A DNA stretch of 64,000 bases from Saprospiraceae bacterium. GTDB lineage: Bacteria > Bacteroidota > Bacteroidia > Chitinophagales > Saprospiraceae. The stretch is taken from NCBI GenBank assembly GCA_020846655.1, contig JADLDL010000090.1, forward strand, positions 1 through 64,000. The letters are read 5' to 3'. A program made the position numbers and the translations under genes. The notes beneath the pieces were generated by a model. It saw nothing but the letters and a program-made list of their open reading frames with translations, did no database searches and was not told where the DNA came from. Below are positions 43,060 to 51,915 of this stretch, piece after piece. Positions within the stretch are counted from its first letter, which is position 1, and the number at the start of each line of letters is the position of its first letter.

Positions 43060-44175
43060 TCAGTTTTTAAACTGGTTGGCGCGTTTGCGGTAGTCGGCTT
43101 CCAGGCTGTCGATCAGCAACTGGTAGGCCGGGTCTTCCAGGGGGTTGTTGTATTCCGGCGCTTTGTTTTTGCCAAAAATCTTGAGTTTCACGGTATTGTA
43201 GCGCTTGGGGTTGAGTCGCAGGTCTTGTAAAAACAATTGCAACTGGCGGCTGGTGCGCACCAGGTTTTGGTACAATTCCGGATCGGTAAACATTTGTCCG
43301 GCGGTGCCTTCTCCGCTGGACAAGCCGGCGACCAGCGTATCGATGCGGGCAAGGGCGCCTTTGGCCGACACCAGGGTGCGTTGCAGGCCGGCGGCGGCGG
43401 CGGATACGGAGTCGAGCGTACCGGCGGCTTTTTGGCCGGCCTGGTCGAGGTTGGCGCCTTTGAGTTGGGTGCTGAAGGTGTTCAGGTTGTTGAGCAGATC
43501 GGTGATGCTCTTGTTGCTTTCGCGCAAATTGCCCGTTATCGCAGCGGTATTGGCAAACGTAGCGCTGATGCCGGAGGTGCTGGCGTCGAGCAGGTGGTTG
43601 AGTTTGCCGGTCAGGACCTCGATGTTGTCCAGCGAATTTTGCAGCGCGACGAGAGTGCGCCCGAAGCCCTGCGGATTGCCGGGTTGGGCGATGGAATCGT
43701 AGATCAGGTTGATGCGTTCCAGGTAGGCTTCAAATTGGGCAGGGTTACCCACGATGCTTTCAACAAACGATTTGGTGCGGCCCTGGAGGTAATCGCCGTC
43801 TTCGGCACAATCATCGCCGCTACAGGGGTGCGGTATATCCAGTTCGATGGCTTTGCCACCCATGAGGCTGGCGCTCACGACCACGGCCACGGCATCTTTT
43901 GGAATATCGAGGGCGCGTTCGATGTTGATGACTACAACGATCGTTTTGTCGTCTTCCGGATCGACATACATATCCTTGACCATACCGACCTGCAAGCCGT
44001 TGATCAACACCGGGCTGGAGGGCCGGAGTTGGTCCACATTGGCATACCGGATGTAGTACGTTTGCGAGGTTTTGAGGACGTTGATGCCTTTCAGGAATTT
44101 AAACCCCCAAATAGCCAGCAGGATGGCTGCTACTGCCAGCAGGCCAATTTTTGTTTCATTACTAATTTTGAGCAT
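43060..44175 (-). CDS. MlaD/MCE-family lipid-transport protein
   Basis: A 371-residue inner-membrane-anchored protein that moves lipids between membranes. A single membrane segment (IGLLAVAAILLAIWGFKFL, about residues 9-27) precedes the MCE domain (YYIRYANVDQLRPSSPVLIN, GLQVGMVKDMYV, VSASLMGGKAIEL), followed by a long helical region with many Asn/Leu/Thr heptads up to residue 300. The start at 44175 is the family-typical MLKISNETKIGLLA. It is close behind the amidase gene on the same strand, a pairing that recurs in Bacteroidota. Confidence 0.9.
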   Translation of the reverse strand: MLKISNETKIGLLAVAAILLAIWGFKFLKGINVLKTSQTYYIRYANVDQLRPSSPVLINGLQVGMVKDMYVDPEDDKTIVVVINIERALDIPKDAVAVVVSASLMGGKAIELDIPHPCSGDDCAEDGDYLQGRTKSFVESIVGNPAQFEAYLERINLIYDSIAQPGNPQGFGRTLVALQNSLDNIEVLTGKLNHLLDASTSGISATFANTAAITGNLRESNKSITDLLNNLNTFSTQLKGANLDQAGQKAAGTLDSVSAAAAGLQRTLVSAKGALARIDTLVAGLSSGEGTAGQMFTDPELYQNLVRTSRQLQLFLQDLRLNPKRYNTVKLKIFGKNKAPEYNNPLEDPAYQLLIDSLEADYRKRANQFKN

Positions 44176-44201
44176 AGTTCGAATGGGTGCGTGTGGGAAG
44201 G

Positions 44202-44209
44202 CAAACGTA
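44202..44209 (-). promoter_or_regulatory. Candidate -7 box for the MCE gene
   Basis: On the minus strand the sequence is TACGTTTG, 27 bases before the MCE start, in the short gap behind the amidase gene. No -33 element was seen. Confidence 0.35.
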
Positions 44210-44254
44210 ACATGCATTTTGCCTTTTAAAAGGGCATTGCACAGAAGCCGATAA

Positions 44255-45634
44255 CTAGTTAGCAGGTATGGTTTGTTGTACGATGGAAGCGGTTCGGAAG
44301 CCCAGGTTGTACACCTCTGCCAGCATTTTTTCCGCTTCAGACCGGGTGGCAAATTTACCGGTAAAATAATGATACTGCCCAGCCGATTGTTCCTCGCTGA
44401 TGTCGCCGATCAGGCTGAGTTGGCCGGTATTTTTGTCCAGGCGGCTGGGCCAGTTCATCAAATGGATGCGAAAATTAGCGGGTTTGCTTTTGGCTGCTGC
44501 GGTAGTGTTCGGCAATACCTCATCGGCATAAACATCCCGCGAAGCGGAGGCTTGTGGGGTTGCTGCGGGTTGTACAGGTGCTTTGGCTGAGTTGGCGGGT
44601 ACGCTGGCCGCATTGGTTTTGGGGCTGTGGTCGAGGGGCGTTTTTTGGCTGGCTGTCACAGCCGTCGCCTGGCTGGGCTTTGGCGCCTGAACCGGTGCGG
44701 GGGGCGGACTGGCCAGCGGGCTGCCTTCCAATTGGGCTTTGTAGGCCCGGAACGCTTCGAAGATTGATTCGGCCATCAGGGCTTGGCCTTCTTCGGAAGC
44801 GATAAAACTTTCTTCCGTGCGGTTGGTCAGGTAGCCGGCTTCCACCAGTACGGAGGGCATGGCCGTTTCGCGCAGCACCAGAAAACCGGCCTGTTTCACC
44901 CCTTTGTCTTCGCGTTTGCCGATGGCTTTGGCGTTTTTCTGGACCAGGCTCGCAAACAAAATGCTTTGTTCGAGGTAGGCGCTTTGCCAGACACTGCCCA
45001 GGATATGGGCTTCGGGGCTGTTGGGGTCGTAGCCGGCGTAGTTTTTCTGATAATTGTCTTCCAACAAAATAGAGGCGTTTTCGCGTTTGGCCACCTCCAG
45101 GTTGTGTCCGGCGGTGTGCAGGCCCATCACGTAGGTTTCGGCGCCTTTGACGTGAGAAACGCTGATGGCATTGCAATGCACGCTGATAAAAAGGTCGGCA
45201 TTGTTGCGATTGGCAATTGCGGCACGTTCATTGAGTTCAATAAACACATCCGAATCGCGGGTGTAGATGACCTCCACGTCGGGGAAAGCCGCTTTGATCA
45301 GGGCACCCAGTTTGAGCACGATGGCCAGGGCGTTGTGTTTTTCCCTGGAAATGGCGCCGATGCAGCCGGGGTCCTTGCCGCCGTGGCCGGCGTCGAGCAC
45401 CACTTTCCGGATCTGGTAACTGGGGCCGGGGATTATTCCGGACAGGATATTGGACGGAAGGTTGGCGGTGCAAAGGGATTCTGTACTTTTGCCGCCAGTT
45501 GGCGCCACACCCGCATGGTCAAACGCCTCCCATGCTGCTCCGGACCTGCCGAAAGCAGTGGTGACGTTAAAGTTTTGTAAAAAAAGCCACGCAAGCAGGG
45601 CGAAAATCGTTTGTTGGGCACTTTGTTTTCTCAT
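44255..45634 (-). CDS. N-acetylmuramoyl-L-alanine amidase with SPOR-like C-terminus
   Basis: A zinc amidase that separates stem peptides from glycan strands in the periplasm. The 459-residue product has a signal segment near residues 7-23, an Amidase_3 domain with VVLDAGHGGKDPG, SVHCNA and LVEAGYLTNRTEE, a Pro/Ala/Ser/Thr linker (residues about 315-375), and a C-terminal SPOR-like region with YHYFTGKFATRSEAEKML. The start at 45634 leaves only 3 bases to the GTG of lptD on the other strand; 45643 is an alternative that would overlap it. Confidence 0.92.
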   Translation of the reverse strand: MRKQSAQQTIFALLAWLFLQNFNVTTAFGRSGAAWEAFDHAGVAPTGGKSTESLCTANLPSNILSGIIPGPSYQIRKVVLDAGHGGKDPGCIGAISREKHNALAIVLKLGALIKAAFPDVEVIYTRDSDVFIELNERAAIANRNNADLFISVHCNAISVSHVKGAETYVMGLHTAGHNLEVAKRENASILLEDNYQKNYAGYDPNSPEAHILGSVWQSAYLEQSILFASLVQKNAKAIGKREDKGVKQAGFLVLRETAMPSVLVEAGYLTNRTEESFIASEEGQALMAESIFEAFRAYKAQLEGSPLASPPPAPVQAPKPSQATAVTASQKTPLDHSPKTNAASVPANSAKAPVQPAATPQASASRDVYADEVLPNTTAAAKSKPANFRIHLMNWPSRLDKNTGQLSLIGDISEEQSAGQYHYFTGKFATRSEAEKMLAEVYNLGFRTASIVQQTIPAN

Positions 45635-45637
45635 CAC

Positions 45638-48316
45638 GTGCAAATATTACGCGGCAAATATCGTCTTTTCTGGCAAATCGCCTGCGCTTTGGCGTGGACG
45701 CCTGTATTGGCCCAACAGCCAACGAGTCCGACAGACACGATACAGCCGGTTTTTAAGGATTCGGCCATCGTGGATTTGCGGCCCTTGAAAATTTCCAAAG
45801 ACGCGCTCGAAGACCAGGTAGACTATGGCGCCCGCGATTCGATGTGGTTTGATGTGAAAAACAAACAACTCCACCTCTACGGCCAGGCCTTTGTCAAATA
45901 TACCTCTATCGACATGAAAGCCGGGTATATTTTGCTGGACTACGCCAAAAATGAAGTCACGGCCGAGGCCTTTCCCGATAGTTCGGGTAAAAAAGTGGGC
46001 TTGCCTGAGTTTCAGGACGGCGATCAGCAGTTTACCGCGACCAAATTGCGCTACAATTTCCGCTCAAAAAAGGGCATCATTTACGAGGCCCGCACCCGGC
46101 AGGAAGATTTGTATGTGTTGGGCGAAAAAGCAAAATTTGTAGGCCAGGCTGCTCCGGCCAACGATACCACGGCCCGCAGCAACAACACCATTTACAACCA
46201 GAATGCCCTGCTCACCACCTGCGACGACCCGCACCCACACTTCGGTATCCGCACCAAAAAACTGAAAGTGATCCCGGACAAACTGGTCGTCACCGGCTTT
46301 TCCAATGTCGAAATCGGCGGCGTACCGACCCCGTTGGTACTCCCTTTTGGCTTTTACCCCATTACCAAAACCCGAAAATCGGGCCTCATTATTCCGCGCG
46401 ATTTTGAGTTTGCAGCCAAAGAGGGCCTCGGCATCAAAGACTGGGGCTATTACCTGCCCATTTCGGAGCACATGGACCTGACCTTCAAGTTCAATATTTA
46501 TACCAGCGGCTCCTGGGGCATTCAGGCGGATACGCGCTATAGACAACTCTACCGCAACACCGGCAACCTCCTGCTGGCCTACAACAACCGCGTCACAGAG
46601 GGCAACAAGGCCGAGCGCTTGTCGGCCAAATCGTACAGCATCCGGTGGTCGCACCAGCAGGATCCCAAGGCACACCCTTCGCGCAAGTTTGGCGGCTCGA
46701 TCAACATCGAAACCAACCGCGACCAGAACCGCAACCGCAACGATTACGCCAGTGTGTATCAAAACCAGTTGAGCTCCAACCTCAACTACTCCAAAACCTT
46801 TCCGGGCAAGCCTTACCAGTTCAACGCCAGCCTCAGCCACTCGCAAAATACCCAAACCCGCCAGATGAACATCAGTTTCCCGACGGCGGCTTTCAACCTG
46901 CAACGGATTTACCCGTTTAAACGCAAAACCCCCGTCGGCGCAGAACGCTGGTACGAAAAAATCTCGCTCAACTACTCGTCCCGGCTCCAAAACACCGTTC
47001 AGGTGGAGGACACGCTGCTGTTTACCTCTAAAACCATCGAAGAATCGCGCATGGGCATCCAGCACCAGGCGAGCACGGATTTCAATTTTAAGTTGTTCAA
47101 ATACATCAACATAGCGCCCCGGATCAACTACGAGGAAAACTGGTATCCCTACACCATCGAAAAGGTGCTGAACCCTGAAATTAAATACGTGTACGATACC
47201 ATTGAAGGCGTACTGGTCGTAGACAGTGCCAAAACCGTGTGGGGCACGGTCGAAGAAGAACGCGATTGGGGCTTCAAGGCCTTCCGGCAATACGACATCG
47301 GCATCTCCGCCAATACCGCCTTGTTTTTTACCAAGCAATTCAAAAAAGGCTGGTTCCGCGGCATCCGCCACACCATGAAACCCTCCATTTCGACCGGCTG
47401 GCGGCCCGATTATTCGCAGTCCGATTATTTCCGCCAAGTGGTCACCTCGGTTCGGCCCGGGCGCATGGATACTTTGGACTACAGCATCTACGAGCAGGCG
47501 GTATACGGCCGGCCTTCATCGGGCCCGCGCGACCTGGCCATTAGTTACGGTTTGGGTAACGTGCTGGAAATGAAGTATTTCTCAGCCAAAAAAGACACCA
47601 TTCGCCGGATCCGCATTTTTGACAACCTGAATTTTTCGGGCAGTTACAGCCTCACCCGCGATACACTGAAGTGGAGCACAGTGGGCACAGGCGGTTTGTT
47701 TCGCCTGTTCAAAGGCATCAGCAACCTGACCTGGAACGTCACCTTCGACCCCTACATGCTCAATGAAAAAGGGACGCGGGTGAACCGCTTTACCATCAAG
47801 GAGCAGGGCAAACTGGTGCGGCTGGCCAGTTTCAGCGTAGCGCTGAATACCCAAATGTCGATTCGCGACCTGCGCAATTTGTTTTCGAAAGAAGAGACAC
47901 CGCCCGCGAACAGCGGCGGGCGTCCCGCCGCTAAAAAGACGGAAAACGACGATTTTCTGGGTTGGTTTGACGATTTCCGGGTCAGTCACCGGATTTCCTT
48001 CGACCGCCGGCAAATTTTCGGCACCAACCGCGACACCTTCCTGGTGGGCACCAATAACATTAGTTTTTCGGGCAATATTCCACTCACACCCAAGTGGGCG
48101 ATCAACGTGGGCAACATCAGCTACGATTTTCAGGCCAAGAGTTTTGTGTACCCCGACATTGGCTTCACCCGCGACCTGCATTGCTGGATGTTCAGCCTGC
48201 GCTGGCAGCCCCTGCGCGGCACCTACGAGTTTTTCATCACCGTCAAGCCCGGCACGCTGGATTTCCTCAAGGTGCCGTATCGAAAAAATTACTTCGACGC
48301 GCAGGGTGGGTTTTAG
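45638..48316 (+). CDS. lptD: LPS-assembly outer-membrane protein LptD-like
   Basis: Inserts lipopolysaccharide into the outer leaflet of the outer membrane. The 892-residue protein has a signal peptide (RLFWQIACALAWTPVLAQ), an OstA/LptA-like beta-jellyroll (VDYGARDSMWFDVKNKQLHL, IDMKAGYILLDYAKNEV), and a large barrel with GVPTPLVLPFGFYPITKTRKSGL, the Bacteroidota form of the LptD core. No ATG gives this N-terminus. The GTG at 45638 leaves a typical signal peptide; TTG codons at 45611 and 45614 are alternatives. Confidence 0.9.
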   Translation: MQILRGKYRLFWQIACALAWTPVLAQQPTSPTDTIQPVFKDSAIVDLRPLKISKDALEDQVDYGARDSMWFDVKNKQLHLYGQAFVKYTSIDMKAGYILLDYAKNEVTAEAFPDSSGKKVGLPEFQDGDQQFTATKLRYNFRSKKGIIYEARTRQEDLYVLGEKAKFVGQAAPANDTTARSNNTIYNQNALLTTCDDPHPHFGIRTKKLKVIPDKLVVTGFSNVEIGGVPTPLVLPFGFYPITKTRKSGLIIPRDFEFAAKEGLGIKDWGYYLPISEHMDLTFKFNIYTSGSWGIQADTRYRQLYRNTGNLLLAYNNRVTEGNKAERLSAKSYSIRWSHQQDPKAHPSRKFGGSINIETNRDQNRNRNDYASVYQNQLSSNLNYSKTFPGKPYQFNASLSHSQNTQTRQMNISFPTAAFNLQRIYPFKRKTPVGAERWYEKISLNYSSRLQNTVQVEDTLLFTSKTIEESRMGIQHQASTDFNFKLFKYINIAPRINYEENWYPYTIEKVLNPEIKYVYDTIEGVLVVDSAKTVWGTVEEERDWGFKAFRQYDIGISANTALFFTKQFKKGWFRGIRHTMKPSISTGWRPDYSQSDYFRQVVTSVRPGRMDTLDYSIYEQAVYGRPSSGPRDLAISYGLGNVLEMKYFSAKKDTIRRIRIFDNLNFSGSYSLTRDTLKWSTVGTGGLFRLFKGISNLTWNVTFDPYMLNEKGTRVNRFTIKEQGKLVRLASFSVALNTQMSIRDLRNLFSKEETPPANSGGRPAAKKTENDDFLGWFDDFRVSHRISFDRRQIFGTNRDTFLVGTNNISFSGNIPLTPKWAINVGNISYDFQAKSFVYPDIGFTRDLHCWMFSLRWQPLRGTYEFFITVKPGTLDFLKVPYRKNYFDAQGGF

Positions 48317-48325
48317 CCACCTCGT

Positions 48326-49252
48326 TCAGTCCCAGCCGGCGTTAAACGTCCGGTAGGCGCCCTTGTACCCGCATTTTTGGTATTGTGCGTAGGCCTTTGC
48401 GGCGCGCACGTGAAGTTGTGTCTCTGGCTCTGCTGCGGCCCAGCCCTCGATCAGGGCGCCCAGCACATAGGCTTCGGGGGCCAGCAAATGCCGCGTGGTG
48501 AGCACCGGAAAAGCGCCGGCGCATTGCAGCCGCTGGCGGAAATAGTTGTGCGAGGCACAGGCGATGACCGCTGCGTCGCGGCAGGGCAGGCCGGGTGCTT
48601 GTCCAACAGCAGGCAGGCGCATGTCCATCAGGCCGTTGTGGCCATTGAACACTGCCAGATCGGGCTGGCCGACGGGGATGGGCGCCGGGTGGCCTTCTAG
48701 CCGGAGCGTATCGGGGCGGTGTCCGGCCAGGGTGTGGAGGAAATCCTGGAGGCAGGCTTTCATGCGGTCGCCCCGGTAGGCGTCGGCCACGAGGAGTACG
48801 CGGGCGCCGTTGGGGAATTTTTTTTCAAAAACGACCCGTTCGAGGATGTCGGGTCGGATATCTGGCGTAGCCTGCCGCAGTTTCCAGGATTTTTGGGCCA
48901 GGAAAAACGATTTGACGCCATAGCCGGCGCCCCAGTAGAGGTTGGTGCGGAGATTGAGCCCGTCGCCCAGGCGGGCGTTTACCGGTACGATGCCCTGGTG
49001 TTCGTTGTCGCAGAGTGGCACGAAGGTGTGGATGATGAGGTACTCGCCGGCGGCAATTTTGCGGCGCAGCCGCAGGAGAATGGAGTCGCGCCCGAAGGAA
49101 TCGCGGCAGGGTGGGGGCGGGGCGGCGACGGGCGCCTCCGTTGCCGGCGGGCTGCCGGTGAGCGAAAGGTTTTTTCCAACGACGGCGGGGTTAGGATCGC
49201 AGGCGGCCAACAGCAGAGCCACGGCAGTAAACAGGCTGATTTTCAGGAACAT
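48326..49252 (-). CDS. Hypothetical lipoprotein
   Basis: A 308-residue protein with a lipobox in AVALLLAAC (C18) and a Pro/Ala/Thr linker. The folded part contains NARLGDGLNLRTNLYWGAGYGVKSFF, VLLVADAYRGDRMKACLQDFL, FNGHNGLMDMRLP and AAVIACASHNYFRQRLQ. These show several conserved Gly/His/Asp positions but no family I can name. The pattern GHNGLMD together with ACASH could hold a catalytic or metal site. It converges with lptD, its stop lying 9 bases from the lptD stop. Confidence 0.72.
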   Translation of the reverse strand: MFLKISLFTAVALLLAACDPNPAVVGKNLSLTGSPPATEAPVAAPPPPCRDSFGRDSILLRLRRKIAAGEYLIIHTFVPLCDNEHQGIVPVNARLGDGLNLRTNLYWGAGYGVKSFFLAQKSWKLRQATPDIRPDILERVVFEKKFPNGARVLLVADAYRGDRMKACLQDFLHTLAGHRPDTLRLEGHPAPIPVGQPDLAVFNGHNGLMDMRLPAVGQAPGLPCRDAAVIACASHNYFRQRLQCAGAFPVLTTRHLLAPEAYVLGALIEGWAAAEPETQLHVRAAKAYAQYQKCGYKGAYRTFNAGWD

Positions 49253-49391
49253 AGCACGACAAGGTTGAATGCGAAAAAGGCTTCGAAATACTTAATGGCA
49301 ACTTAACCGCCTGAAGCGAGCGGCATTGAAAAAATGGCTAAATCTTTAACGTATCAATGCTCAACATTATTCACCTAACACACGTAAAACG

Positions 49392-49583
49392 ATGCAAAAC
49401 GAAGAACTTGAAATCCTGGAAATCGCCACCGAAGAAGAAGTGGCTGAGGTAGTTGCCGAACTGGATGGCGACGATGCCGTTGTTGAAGAAACCGAGCCCG
49501 AAGAGGAAGAAGAAGAGGTTGTAGAAGAAGACGAAGCCGACGAAGTGGCTGATGAAGAGCCGGCAGAGGAAGGCGAAAACTAA
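49392..49583 (+). CDS. Small, extremely acidic protein
   Basis: A 63-residue protein in which about half of the residues are Glu or Asp and only no basic residues are visible (ELEILEIATEEEVAEVVAEL, then EEEEEEVVEEDEADEVADEE). It has no hydrophobic core and is probably disordered. It could be a nucleic-acid mimic, a charge buffer or a chaperone-like partner, but no function can be assigned. It lies 139 bases from its divergent neighbour and ends before the inverted heptad repeat. Confidence 0.6.
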   Translation: MQNEELEILEIATEEEVAEVVAELDGDDAVVEETEPEEEEEEVVEEDEADEVADEEPAEEGEN

Positions 49584-49593
49584 GCGGTGCTTG

Positions 49594-49708
49594 GATGAAT
49601 GATGAGTGATGAATGATGAGTGATGAATGGGGTTCACCTTGAACGGGACTTAAATACCTGCTGCGAACCCAAAAAATATTCATCATTCATCATTCATAAC
49701 TCATCATT
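49594..49708. repeat. Inverted heptanucleotide repeat arms (GATGAAT/GATGAGT)
   Basis: The left arm (49594-49628) is about five tandem heptads alternating GATGAAT and GATGAGT. The right arm (49678-49708) is the near-perfect inverse (ATTCATC and ACTCATC type). The arms are about 50 bases apart and could form a long hairpin between the convergent acidic-protein and ung genes, perhaps acting as a two-way terminator. Confidence 0.75.
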
Positions 49709-49710
49709 AC

Positions 49711-50394
49711 TTACACAGTCCATTGGACGGGCGTTTTGCCTTGTTGTTGGAGCAGTTCGTTGGTGCGGCTGAAATGGGCGCAGCCCTGAAAAGCGTTGCC
49801 GGCGAGGGGCGAGGGGTGGGCAGCGCTGAGGATGTGGTGTTTTTGGGTGTCGATGAGGCTTTGTTTGCCTTGGGCGAATTTGCCCCAGAGCAGAAAGACC
49901 ACGCCGGTTTTTCGTTCCGAAATATGCCGGATGACGGCGTCGGTGAAGGTTTGCCAACCGATTTTTTGGTGGGAGGCGGGTTGGTTGGCCTCTACGGTGA
50001 GCATGGCGTTGAGCAGCAGCACGCCCTGCTGGGTCCAGGCCGTAAGGTCCCCGTGGTTGGGGATGGGCAGGCCGAGGTCGCGGTGAATTTCCTTGTAAAT
50101 ATTGATCAGTGAGGGCGGCACTTTTTTGCCTTTGGGCACCGAAAAGCAAAGGCCCATGGCTTCGCCCGGGTTGTGGTAGGGGTCCTGCCCGAGGATGACG
50201 ACCTTCACCTGCTCGAATGACGTGTGGTTGAAGGCGTTGAAAATCAAGGGCCCCGGCGGGTAGATCGTTTTGCCGGCTTGTTTTTCCTGCACCAGAAACG
50301 ACTTAATGGCGGCGAAATAGGGCTGCCGGAATTCTTCGGCCAGCACGGCTTTCCAACTTTCTTCGATTTGAACGCTCTCGATTTTTTCGGACAT
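49711..50394 (-). CDS. ung: Uracil-DNA glycosylase
   Basis: Family 1 repair enzyme that removes uracil from DNA. The 227 residues carry the water-activating loop VVILGQDPYHNPGEAMGLCF, the middle segment GVLLLNAMLTVE, and the minor-groove loop AAHPSPLAGNAFQGC. The start at 50394 (MSEKIESVQIEESW) is family-like; an 8-codon extension is less likely. A TACATTTG box lies upstream. Confidence 0.95.
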   Translation of the reverse strand: MSEKIESVQIEESWKAVLAEEFRQPYFAAIKSFLVQEKQAGKTIYPPGPLIFNAFNHTSFEQVKVVILGQDPYHNPGEAMGLCFSVPKGKKVPPSLINIYKEIHRDLGLPIPNHGDLTAWTQQGVLLLNAMLTVEANQPASHQKIGWQTFTDAVIRHISERKTGVVFLLWGKFAQGKQSLIDTQKHHILSAAHPSPLAGNAFQGCAHFSRTNELLQQQGKTPVQWTV

Positions 50395-50415
50395 GGCGGG
50401 TGTTGCTTGGTTGAG

Positions 50416-50446
50416 CAAATGTATTGTCTTCGGCGGCGTATGTTTG
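50416..50446. promoter_or_regulatory. Divergent -7 boxes for ung and the secreted protein gene
   Basis: On the minus strand TACATTTG (50423-50416) is 22 bases before the ung ATG. On the plus strand TATGTTTG (50439-50446) is 25 bases before the ATG at 50471. The two boxes are 15 bases apart in a 76-base gap. Neither shows a TTG at the usual spacing. Confidence 0.4.
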
Positions 50447-50470
50447 CGTCAGCTTAAAAATATTGCCCGC

Positions 50471-51808
50471 ATGCGCCTGATTATTTTTGCAATAGCTCTT
50501 TTCGTGCCGGCCACTACTGTGTTGGCACAATCGTATTTTGTCCGCTTTCCTAACGATGTGTACTTGATTGATTGCCAGGAGACGGATGAGTTTTTTCGGC
50601 CAGAGTTTTATAGCCCGGACAGTTTGCCCTTGCAGGCGGTGTTTACAGATACCTTGTTGCCTAGCCCAGTAGACTTGTGTTTGCGGGTGGGCCGGCGCTG
50701 GTTGGTATACGACTCGGCGCACTACGACCCGGCCTTGCCCTGCATTGTTGTTCCCAATCCGACACCTTCCTTGTTTCCGCCGTTTTTGGGCAACTTGATC
50801 GGACCTACGGTTTCTGCGCCAGGCACCACACTTTGGCCCTGGGCGCCGACATCGGTGCCGATCACGGCAGATAACTCGACGCCGACTGACTTTAGCCAAT
50901 TCTGGAGCGCTACGGCCAATTGTTATCAATACGATCAGTGGATTGATCAGTATGACACAAATGGCCCGGCGCTCAGCGGTTGCGCTGTTCCCATGACGCT
51001 CACCGATGCCAGTGCGAACGACTCGCTGCTTTGGCATGACGCCAATTGGTGGGACCCGAAAACGGCAACCGATGACTTGCGGGAATATCCGGTGGATTTG
51101 GCGCTATCCGTGTATGATTCCTGCACGGGCAATGGTGTAGATGCCCGGTATTTGCTCTTTCTCGACCTGGATCTGGATGATGTCTGGGAGACGGTGGTAA
51201 ACAGCCAAAATCCGCCCCCACCTGGCTATGTGTATTTTGGGAATGCCGGTAATCCCGATTTTGGAGGCGGTGAATTGCGCCGTTTCGACAACCGGCCTGG
51301 AGTAGACAGCCTGCACCGCTACCGCTTTTTTCTGGAGCGAGTGCCGAACACAACGCCGCGTGCCTACCGTTTGCGTTGGGCCGAAGGGCAATTTTCAGAT
51401 ACGGTCGTGTATTCGATCCCACAACTTCCGCACGGCCGGTATCGCTTGCATTGGTATGGCGATGACGGTTGTGGAAACGAATCCCATTGCTGGCAGGATG
51501 TGTTGGTAGAAGCTGGAGTTGTGGCAACCGGTGTGGCGCAAGAGATATTTTTCGGGGTTTCGGTGCAACCGAACCCTGTTGCCGGGCATACACGGCTGCA
51601 GTTCGGGCTTGCTGCTGAGGCGGAGCTGCGGTTGCAGTTGTGGGCCTCTGCCGGGCAACCGGCCTGCGAGCGGCGGCAGACATTTCCGGCAGGCGAACAT
51701 GTTTTTACCTTGGGCAAAGATGAACTACGATACGGGCCCGGCGTGTATTTTTGGCGATTGGAGACGCCAGGAGTCTGGCAAGCAGGTCGGATCGTGTTGC
51801 TTCCCTGA
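50471..51808 (+). CDS. Secreted protein with type IX sorting domain
   Basis: A 445-residue exported protein of unknown function. The start at 50471 gives a signal peptide (MRLIIFAIALFVPATTVLAQ). The middle part contains several cysteines (IDCQETDEF, LPCIVVPNP, YDSCTGNGVD) and Asp-rich segments (FLDLDLDDVWE). The final 75 residues (VSVQPNPVAGHTRLQFGL to the end) are a type A sorting domain. It is probably displayed on the surface. It ends 73 bases before the split tRNA gene. Confidence 0.85.
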   Translation: MRLIIFAIALFVPATTVLAQSYFVRFPNDVYLIDCQETDEFFRPEFYSPDSLPLQAVFTDTLLPSPVDLCLRVGRRWLVYDSAHYDPALPCIVVPNPTPSLFPPFLGNLIGPTVSAPGTTLWPWAPTSVPITADNSTPTDFSQFWSATANCYQYDQWIDQYDTNGPALSGCAVPMTLTDASANDSLLWHDANWWDPKTATDDLREYPVDLALSVYDSCTGNGVDARYLLFLDLDLDDVWETVVNSQNPPPPGYVYFGNAGNPDFGGGELRRFDNRPGVDSLHRYRFFLERVPNTTPRAYRLRWAEGQFSDTVVYSIPQLPHGRYRLHWYGDDGCGNESHCWQDVLVEAGVVATGVAQEIFFGVSVQPNPVAGHTRLQFGLAAEAELRLQLWASAGQPACERRQTFPAGEHVFTLGKDELRYGPGVYFWRLETPGVWQAGRIVLLP

Positions 51809-51915
51809 GGAACTTTTATCGGGGAAAGGGTGGTTGAGGAAGCATATTTGGTGTACTTTTGCAAAAAGTTCTTTGCATTTTGGTCCCGTAGCTCAAAGGA
51901 TAGAGCACCTGCCTT

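Noticed and set aside
49594..49708. A CRISPR array
   Set aside because: Units are contiguous 7-mers without spacers and no cas genes are near.
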